From contig CM055108.1 of the NCBI GenBank assembly GCA_029204225.1, forward strand, positions 22,990,326 to 23,054,325: a stretch of DNA of 64,000 nt. The letters are read 5' to 3'. This document shows, in pieces, positions 56,341 to 64,000 of this stretch. The notes beneath the pieces were generated by a model. It worked only from the letters and a program-made list of their open reading frames with translations, was not told where the DNA came from and did no database searches. The stretch comes from Diphasiastrum complanatum. Lineage: Eukaryota; Streptophyta; Lycopodiopsida; Lycopodiales; Lycopodiaceae. Every line of letters begins with the position of its first letter. The stretch's first letter is position 1. Both the position numbers and the translations under genes were made by a program.

Positions 56341-59300
56341 ATTCAAATGAACAAGTTTATAATACCAAAGTAAACTTTTATTGATTTGAATAGAAGTACT
56401 AAGTCCCTGATTAGAGGTAAAAAAAACATATGGCCCTTACTCGAAATCCCTCATTATCGACTTCAAATGCTAAGTCTCCAGTTTGAAGGCCATGTACCAT
56501 AGTATCAAGCCCTATGATGGTCATGTAGAGACCAGTGAAGCAAAGTATGGGACAATATCATCGTGGTTAGTGCTCATCTATCATGCCTTGATTTTTTGGC
56601 CCTTTATCTCACTGTATGATCCTATGTAGTGGCACTATTCTAGGGGTACTAGTGGTAAAGAGGCTTACTCGACATGAGCGGGTGTTTTAAGGCTCCTTTT
56701 CAATGGGTGGTATTCTTTAAGTCCCTTTAGCTTGTAGGTACAATGCCTAGACAAATCCCTTCATGTTTTCTTTCTCGTGCTTCCTAGAAAAATGCTTTTC
56801 TTGGTGCATGATGATGACACTATTAACCCCTTTCAAGTAAGCCCTTAGACACATCCCCCCCTTCAAAATCCATTATGACATGTATAGGTTGTGGATTATT
56901 GAACATTTCACCATTTTATCCCCTTGTTTCAATGTCTTCTAGTTTTACGAGTGCAAGCTATTTAATTTGATATGAAATACTTTCAAGCTAGACACTGAAC
57001 TTTATAGGCATCCCACTCTTTTTGAGCATAGCGTTAGTCCAGAAAAAAAAACGCTTACATCTATCCATAAATCGTATCGAAAAATCCAAACATGTGTATA
57101 GAGTTTCTACTATTGACAATAGCTATCCACAAAAACATCACATGCTACAAATAAGCTGAGAATGTTATGAAGATCATTTTTAGTGCTCGCCATCATTCCA
57201 AAATTAATAAGATACACCTAAAATTAATAAGATACACCTATCACACAGTATTACAACACCAAAAGTATCAGAAGGTTATTGGTTGTAAGATCATGCTTAA
57301 TGGGAAGAGGGGCTTGCTCAACACGAAGAGGATGGCTCAGATTGTACTCTCGCTAGTGGCTTCAAATGGTCACCATGTGATGGATATGTGTGAGGTTTAC
57401 TTTTTACCAGTAGATTGTTCCTACCCAAATGGTAGCTCATTGAAGTTACTGGAGTCCGAAACCAAACGTGCCTCTGATTCATGCTTTTCACAAGAGGAGG
57501 GGAGTGATATAAACCCTACGGCTGCACTCTGCTAGCTAACTCACATCTGACTGTGAGAAGGATAATCCACAGGCTCCTGCGCTTCAGATGATGGGATAAT
57601 GTAAAAGGCCTGTCTGCCAACCAGTGTTATGGAAATGCGCTAGCTCACGGTGTACTATGCACCTTGCTCAGGATCAAAGAAAGTGTAAGATATTCATTTG
57701 GTTGCCAATGCACTCAGACTACTAAACACACATTTTAGAGGATACATTGGATATATCAGCAAGCTGAGAGTGATCAAGTAGGTATAGGGTAGATCCACGC
57801 CTCCCCACATTTTGATTGTAATTTGGAGGTCGATGGATGTAGAAAAAGGAGTCATTTTTGGTGCGGCTCAGTCCATGTTTAGCTCTCACTTCCTCATAAG
57901 ATCCTTATCTCATAAGCAGAATCTTAATCAAACATTATTCTGGTATGGCTTGTAACTTCTATTTAAGACATAGAATCAAAGATGAGCTCATCTCATCTAC
58001 GTTGAGGCTTTCATCATACAATTGCAGCTCTCAATTTCATACTACACCAAGGAAGGATGCTCTTAAAAAACCACCAAATCATTTAAGGCTATAAGCAATG
58101 TCAGTGACTAAGTAACAAGGCTTACTCCAATCTCACGCTACATAAAAAAGAGTGACACATGTTGATACTAAGCAGAAGAGACTAGCTCAAGGTTTCATCT
58201 GTAAATAAAAAATAGAGGGATGGGGAATTGTCCTTACTGGTTCAAAGGAGAAATCAGAACACATTGCAGAACAATATCTTGAGATGAGAGGGGAGTTCAA
58301 CCTGCAGTGATTCTTATATTCCCTAGTACAAGGAAAAAGGCTATTGAAGACCCAGAGTCAGCTGCAGAACACATGATGGAGCGGAAGAGACAAGCGTTGA
58401 TAGTGGGACATGTGAAACAACAACATCAAAACTTTCATAGCTCACAAGGCAGAATCATGAGATGCCACCCTTGATCCAAACAAGAAATCTCAGCACCATA
58501 GCTATTGACAATAGATGGAGAGATACAGTCACTAAACCCAGCTTGAGAACACATTCTGGAGCAGCAAAATTCCAGAACAAGAGCATGCAATTGACAGTAC
58601 CTCACAACGGAACTGCAGCTATGTTTCAGCAGAATGTCTTCCCATTTTATAATCCTGGAGCGCACCTCCGTTCTTCATTTTGCCATTTTGCTCCTCTCTC
58701 CATTTTTCTCAGCATTGCACCAGTCACCTCTTAAGGCGTTAAATGTAATTTAATTTTTTAATCCATGTGCCTATGAAAAACTTTCTCATGCCCATTTGGT
58801 GCTTTGGCATATGGGTTTTTTAAATGCTTGAGTCACCATATCCTTAATTAAGAGCCTTCAACCTTGCTTTTGCATTAAAATTGATTTGGCCTTTTTAGCA
58901 TGTGGCTAATAATGTTGGCCTCATAGCTAATGCCATTTAATTTTCACCCTATGTGGTGGAATAAAATTCTATTTGAAAATCTGTAAGAAAATTTGTAGGT
59001 TGCATAGTTTCGAAAGAGAACCAACTATGGTATAGAAATGAAGTTTGGTCTGAAAGTAATTTCGGATAGATTCAGAGTAAGATACTTAATTGGAACTTTT
59101 TAAATAAAAAGAATTCTCTAGCATTGCGTGGACAATTTGGATCTAGAACAGATTTGAAATTTGAATCATTATTTATAAGTAGTATAGAGAAAGGTCAAAG
59201 GTTACTAATTCCATTTTGATTGGAATAGAAGTAAGTTTGATCAAAATTTAAGTCTGAGAGTTTTGTATTGGATCAACTTAATCTTACTTTAGTACTAGGA

Positions 59301-59700
59301 TCAAAGAGGGGTTGATTGAGTGGAATAAATTATGTAATTAGACATAAGTTGGTTTGGAAAATTGTTGAGAGTGAATGTTATTCGTCTCAGAGATTTTTTG
59401 GATATGTTATTTACTCATGGGAAATAAAAAATCTTTTGTAGCTGAGTTGCAAGATCTCAGTGAGATATGTGAGTAATATATGTGGGTTGTGGAGGAATCT
59501 GCTAGATAAAATTGTGTTTATGTACTAGATCATAGTGAGATTATTCACATATGTGCACGATTAATTTTGTAAAATTTACAGTGTATTCCTGATTATTAAA
59601 GTTATTTGGTGCACTTAACCTAGTCGGTAAACATAAGCATATGATCAAGTATTATTTGACAGATACTTGCAGAGTTAACAAATCTATATTAATTTAAAGA
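56341..59700. other. Long unassigned stretch
   Basis: No gene or element recognised. A direct repeat AAAATTAATAAGATACACCT occurs twice back to back (57199-57239). Open frames at 57167-57535 (+) and 58435-58734 (both strands) have no known domain. Confidence 0.4.
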
Positions 59701-59732
59701 ATAGCATTTCGCGGTGAGCTGCCCGCTAACGC

Positions 59733-60650
59733 ATGACGGGCTGCCCGTGTAACACGTTCATTTACTGCATGTCACGTCTGTCACGTCCATTTATTGCATG
59801 CACCTCGTCTTTTTTCCTTTCGTCTCTTTCGCCTTTCGCCTCGTCGTCTTGGTTGTTGTTTGTGCTGCCTCTTGTTTCTGCTGCCGCTGCTCCTTTTTTT
59901 GATTTGAAGGTGGATCGTGAATCGATTAGCAATGTTGATGATGTCTCAAAGTTGATCGTAAGCACTTCGGAGTTCCGAGTTATTTCTAGGTACGTAACTC
60001 AAATTCTGATTCAATCGAATAAGCAAATAGATTACACTGGCATGGTGAGCCTCATCGAACAGGCTGGTAGCCAGAAGTTATTTTCTTGGTTTTCCTTAAC
60101 GAGGCTGAAGAACGTAAACTGGGTGTATATTCACGCCATAAATTGGGTGTAGGTAATACTCGAGCATTTAGCTGACACTTAAAGATGTCGCATTGGTCGA
60201 GAGGTCTATGTCTGTGGTTAGCAAATCGAACCATATGCTAAGCCGAGTATTTTCTTGGAAAATTTGTAAAACCAATTATTGAAGGTCATAGCTTAATCAC
60301 AACAACCTTAATTTGTCAATTACAGTAACGAAACCACGACCTGGTTGTTGGCAGGTTGTTGGCAGCTAATTGTTTTCATTTTCGTTGCGACAATACACTC
60401 TTTGTTTAACAAATAAATGGAATCATGCCAGCATTCTCAACTTCCCCGAAAGATTGAAGCAGAGAGAAGAGTGCATTCACGTCTGTCTAGGTATCCTTCA
60501 CGAGTTTCTCTGGTGTCTTCTCTAGATTGTCACATTTCCAATGCTGTGCAGCAGCTCAATACAATGGTGTTCACTCACTCCTCTGATCCTTCTGGAATGA
60601 ACTCTAGAACTTTAGAAAAAGTGCCTATGTTAGCCTAAGCACATGGCTGC
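59733..60650 (+). other. Possible host exons, unidentified
   Basis: Here the sequence changes character: less AT-rich, with a frame from ATG 59733 that starts hydrophobic (LFVLPLVSAAAAPFFDL) and turns polar (VDRESISNVDDVSKLIVSTS). A very good splice donor (TAG/GTACGT) lies at 59990. A second open stretch at 60417-60638 (MESCQHSQLPRKIEAERRVH) begins after a gap. No family recognised and no retrotransposon motif seen. Could be part of a host gene or a captured fragment. Confidence 0.25.
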
Positions 60651-61330
60651 GTGCAACGGAATCATGCCCCAATTGTCTAGCAGTTTTGAAAAGACGGGGC
60701 AAGTGGTCCTTGCCTCCTGAATGATACTCTGCAGATCCTTAAATTCTGTTTGTGAGGTCATTTTTGTCTATCTCTTATGTGAGCGTCTCTTAGATGGTGC
60801 TAACATTTCAGGAGAACCAATCTTGAGGACCTTCATAAGTTGAGCACTCTGTAAGGAAATACAAAGTGCGGTTTCAAAAGGATCCAGTCGTTGTGTGAAA
60901 TTATATAACGGAAGCTTCTCAGTTTCTGAGTTAGACAATACATCTCGACAGAAGTATTTGACAAGAATACCTCGAGTTTTCCTGCTATTTTATCTTGATG
61001 ATTATGCGATTTTATGACAGACTGAAACACTACAATCGAAATTGACGTATTTCATTGTTGTGTGCCAACTACATAAGCTCCTTCCACTTCGGCTCAAAAA
61101 CTGCACAAACTATTTAAAGTCATGTTTTTCTTTGGTCTCTTCCCCTAATCAACTAAGCTATTTGCCACAAGCTATAACTTGATCTTTTCTTGTCTATTAT
61201 ATCTAGAGGGATTGACTTTAATAGCTTTTGATTGAACGATATTCAAAATCTGCTATGTATTCCCTTTTAACAGACTGGCGGAACGAGCACAAAGCAAGAT
61301 TTATATCACAACTGTTAGCCCACTTAGGAT

Positions 61331-61372
61331 TTGCTTTGCACAGGAACACAGATCATGCTACACAGTAACACT
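61331..61372 (-). repeat. Stub of a copia-D 3' LTR
   Basis: TTAGGATTTGCTTTGC ... GCTACACAGTAACAC matches the first 40-odd bp of the copia-B LTR (30078-30120). It is then joined directly to RNase H sequence, so the rest of the LTR, the purine tract and the RNase H end are deleted. Confidence 0.8.
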
Positions 61373-61455
61373 CGCATGAATCATTGGATTCTTTGCTAGC
61401 TGAATGCCACTCTGACTATCGCCATGTAATGTCATGGGATTTTTCTGCTTCATGC
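61373..61455 (-). pseudogene. copia-D RNase H stub joined to the integrase linker
   Basis: Nucleotides TGGATTCTTTGCTAGCTGAA and TTTTTCTGCTTCATG match copia-B RNase H at 25082-25153. At about 61460 the sequence switches to GTATCCTCACTATACCATCT, which matches copia-B at 26797, in the linker before RT. All of RT (about 1.65 kb by comparison with copia-B) is missing. Confidence 0.82.
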
Positions 61456-62531
61456 CCAGGTCGTATCCTCACTATACCATCTTTCCCACTGGATGTATCT
61501 ATCTTCTCAGCATCCTCGTCTTCATACATCTTGGATTCATCAAAGATAACATCACGACTTACATGAATTTTGTTTTCCACTGGATCAAAACATCTATAGC
61601 CCTTCACACGATCATCATATCCTAGAAATATGCACTTGATAGCTTGTACATCAAGTTTACGTCTCTCTTCCTTAGGAACGTGTACAAAGACATTATATCC
61701 AAAGATTCGCAAGTGGTTCACCATTGGATTCTTCTTCGTGAATGTTTCCTCAAGTGTTATCTTTGGTATGGCAATGGAAGGACTTCTATTTTGAAGATAG
61801 ACTGCCGTACTGCATGCTTCTGACCAAAAATCGTTTGGTAGTTTCATCTCAACTAGCATAGATCTGGCACTTTCCACAATCGTACGATTCTTGCACTTAG
61901 CTACACCATTGAGAGCAGGAGTATGAGCTTGCGTAAATTGTCTTTTAATCCCACATGATCACAAAGATCATTGAAGTCATTAGACTTGTACTCACCTCCA
62001 CTATCTAATCTTAGAACTTTGATCTTCCTACCTGTCTGATTTTTGACCAATGCTTTGAAGCTCTCGAGGTTGTCAAATACATCTGATTTCTTCTTCAAGA
62101 AACAGATCCACGTCTTACGTGACATATCATCAATAAAGGTTATGAAATAAAAGGCTTTACCCAAGGACATGGTCCTCATAGGCCCGCATAAATGTGTGGA
62201 TTAAATCCAAGATGTTCTTTGCTCTTGCAACACCACCTTTATTGAACTTATCTCGATGCTGCTTCCCATATACACAAGATTCGCACATCGATTTCAAATG
62301 ATCTTCTATGGTTGGCAATCCTGTTACCATCTCCAATCTTCTCATCAAACTGAGGCTTCCAAAGTTCAAGTGACCAAGCCTCTTATGCCACAACTCAGTT
62401 TGCAATGGAATGGACGATACAAGTCCATGTTGCCCCTTCATTGTAGCATTCAACTTGTACAATTTTGTATTGGGCTCTCTTATTCCATCCGCAATAACTT
62501 TGAACTTTTGGTTCACATCTTTCACAAGCAA
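61456..62531 (-). pseudogene. copia-D GAG-pre-integrase and integrase
   Basis: Second copy of the copia-B family. Zinc region (ELWHKRLGHLNFGSL, CESCVYGKQH) at 62157-62531, then a frameshift at LIHT (near 62195), where copia-B reads LIHTDLCGPM. RTMSLGKAFYFITFIDDMSR and VLRLDSGGEY follow (61985-62179; note RLD where copia-B has RSD). Then, after a shift, comes the segment missing from copia-B: ESARSMLVEMKLPNDFWSEA, YLQNRSPSIAIPKITLEE, HLRIFGYNVFVHVPKEERRK (61660-61877), and the acidic linker. The stretch holding the catalytic Glu (near 61880-61900) is out of frame. Confidence 0.9.
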
Positions 62532-62553
62532 CGATCATGGGCGAATTCTACTT

Positions 62554-63685
62554 TTAACTTTTGATCAGTAATGACTCCAACAGAAAGTAGATTTTTGGTA
62601 TGTAAAATACCTCCCCGATCATCCTACTTTTGCTATTAGGTAGTTGGATTGAAACAGTGCCTATCCCCTTGATCTTGTACACTTCACCATTTGCTTGTGA
62701 AACGGATGTTCCTTTATCCAATACTTTCAAGCTACTGAACCAATTCTTGTTACCTGTCATGTGTCTTGTGACTTCCAAGTCAATATACCATGCTTGATCA
62801 TCTTGATTAGATGACAATGCAGATATGAAGATGCTAGAGTCTTCAATCTCACCCTCATCAACAAGGTTACCTGCTTGTTTTGGTTTCCCCTTGACTTGTT
62901 CCACCAGGAATTTGCAACATTCACTCTTCCAATGGCCTTTTTTACCACAATGGAAGTACTTGCCTTTCTTCTTGGTCTTACTGGAAGATCCCTCATCCTC
63001 CTGAGACTTGGCAAATTGCTGCTGAGACTTCTTCTTGCCCTTGCCCTTGCCTTGATTTGGCGTGTCGCAAGTGCTTGATCGTCAGTATTTTGACTCTAGC
63101 TTTCACCATTTCTCACCGTTGCTCTTCATGCATCAAGATTCTTGTGAGCTCATTAAAGGTTGACAATCTTTCTCTTGATGCTATTCCGCTCACAAACATC
63201 TGATAGGATTCTGCAATGCCGCACACTACATTGTGCACCAACTCCACGTCACATATGCACTCACCAATAGAATGCAGTTCATCCCTCATTGTCTTGATTC
63301 TGGTTATGTACGTCTGAATGTGCTCTCCTTGCCCCATGCGAGCACTATTCAGCTTTGACTTCAGAAACATGATTCTTGACGGATTTGACGTCTCAAACTG
63401 CTCCTTTAGCACATCTCATGCCTACTTGGATGTAACAGCATCACAAATGTGGGTAATGATGTGGTCCTTCACTGACAAGTTAATAAAGGTCAAAGCTTTC
63501 CTCATCTTTTTATCGAACACTTTGATATCCGCTTCATTTGGTGGCCTTCTCTCATCACATATGATGACTTCCCACACATCTTTCTCCATCAATATGTTTT
63601 TCATTTTGAGTTTCCACACTGCATAGTTGGAAATCCCGTCCAATTTGCTACTTTCACTCAAAATGGACTCTCCCATGTTTGTCAT
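62554..63685 (-). pseudogene. copia-D gag and protease
   Basis: Gag starts at 63685 (MTNMGESILSESSKLDGISN, NYAVWKLKMKNILMEKDVWE), with a stop near 63420 where copia-B reads RQAWDVL. It continues open at 63113-63412 (EQFETSNPSRIMFLKSKLN, GEHIQTYITRIKTMRDELH, STFNELTRILMHEEQR). A further frameshift follows, then a degraded zinc knuckle (Cys to Ser-Ile-type changes near 62945). The protease frame (62554-62904) reads WYIDLEVTRHMTG, so the active-site motif DSGA has become DLEV. The protease is dead by sequence. Confidence 0.9.
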
Positions 63686-63712
63686 CGCAAAACTGCTTGA
63701 AACTTTCGCCGT

Positions 63713-64000
63713 AGGCTAAAAGCAGTATGCCGAGGCCAACAGTGATGTCAGAAGTTGAAAATAATGATCTGCACTTTTTTTCTTACCAGGCCACTCGCCG
63801 CTTTCCCACCAAATTTGAAAGCCAAATCGGCGTCGCCTTCCGAAATGCACTCAGTCGTCAACTCCCAACTACGTGCCCAGTGGAACGGTGAAATTACTTC
63901 TGGCGCACTCCGGACACTTTCTCCACTGTAATCACTCTGGTTTGCTATACTATACTTACAGGTACAGTCTGGGTGCCCTTCGTTTGGAGGTTATAGCCTT
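63713..64000 (-). other. copia-D leader, cut by window edge
   Basis: Matches the copia-B leader (28800-29090), for example GGGTGCCCTTCGTTTGGAGG at the right edge. The PBS and 5' LTR must lie beyond 64000. Confidence 0.85.

Noticed and set aside
60185-60240. tRNA gene (serine-like GTCGCATTGGTCGAGAGG)
   Set aside because: It has an A-box-like start, but the B-box-like GGTTCGATTT lies on the opposite strand and no cloverleaf can be drawn.

Overview
This is a stretch of nuclear DNA from a land plant, made mostly of old, broken LTR retrotransposons. One clearly intact host gene is visible. The evidence for a plant is a receptor-like protein gene with plant-type LRR, island, transmembrane and tail architecture; many Ty1/copia and Ty3/gypsy fragments with plant-type domain order; and repeated primer-binding sites complementary to plant initiator tRNA-Met. 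The species cannot be read from the sequence. The LRR protein style and the mixture of decayed copia, gypsy and LINE-like DNA would suit a fern or another large-genome, non-model plant, but that is a guess.

Layout, left to right. 1-3540: plus-strand copia pol and 3' LTR ('copia-A'), cut by the window edge. 3541-9245: a scrambled zone of a second copia family ('copia-2', minus) with three LTR copies, one holding a long CT microsatellite, an integrase-deleted pol, and a detached 5' end (LTR, PBS, gag) abutting an inverted RNase H fragment. 9399-10055: duplicated non-coding blocks. 12030-12480 (+) and 16400-17620 (-): gypsy RNase H/integrase relics. About 17990-19010: a LINE-like relic. 21720-22110: a solo LTR. 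22140-22860: a gypsy gag relic. 23690-30349: a copia ('copia-B', minus) with LTR, PBS, long leader and pol, whose RNase H is fused in frame to a different copia ('copia-C'). 30928-34870: the PBS/LTR start of another copia, a gypsy element ('gypsy-H') whose protease segment is inverted, and a Tat/Athila-like PBS plus LTR. 35390-38340: copia and gypsy fragments. 38659-40303: a small LTR element without pol. 40560-41420: a gypsy-like gag.

The host gene lies at 42832-45954 (-) and encodes a 1040-residue LRR receptor-like protein with no kinase. Just upstream sits 'copia-E' (46318-49686, -), the best-preserved mobile element here. It has two roughly 310 bp LTRs, a perfect 5-bp target duplication (AGATG), and a primer-binding site matching the anticodon region, not the 3' end, of initiator tRNA-Met. 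It has lost its integrase. Its 3' LTR points at the receptor gene and ends 364 bp from the start codon.

50390-64000 holds a solo LTR or 5' LTR with PBS, a non-coding internal region, a 3' LTR, 'copia-K' (-) with RT deleted and two integrase catalytic residues changed, some unassigned sequence with possible host exons near 59.7-60.6 kb, and a second copy of the copia-B family ('copia-D') running off the right edge.

The genes do not form a pathway. The common theme is decay by deletion and rearrangement: nearly every copia copy has lost integrase or RT, and two gypsy copies broke around the protease segment. No CRISPR array, rRNA, convincing tRNA or prokaryote-type operon was seen.
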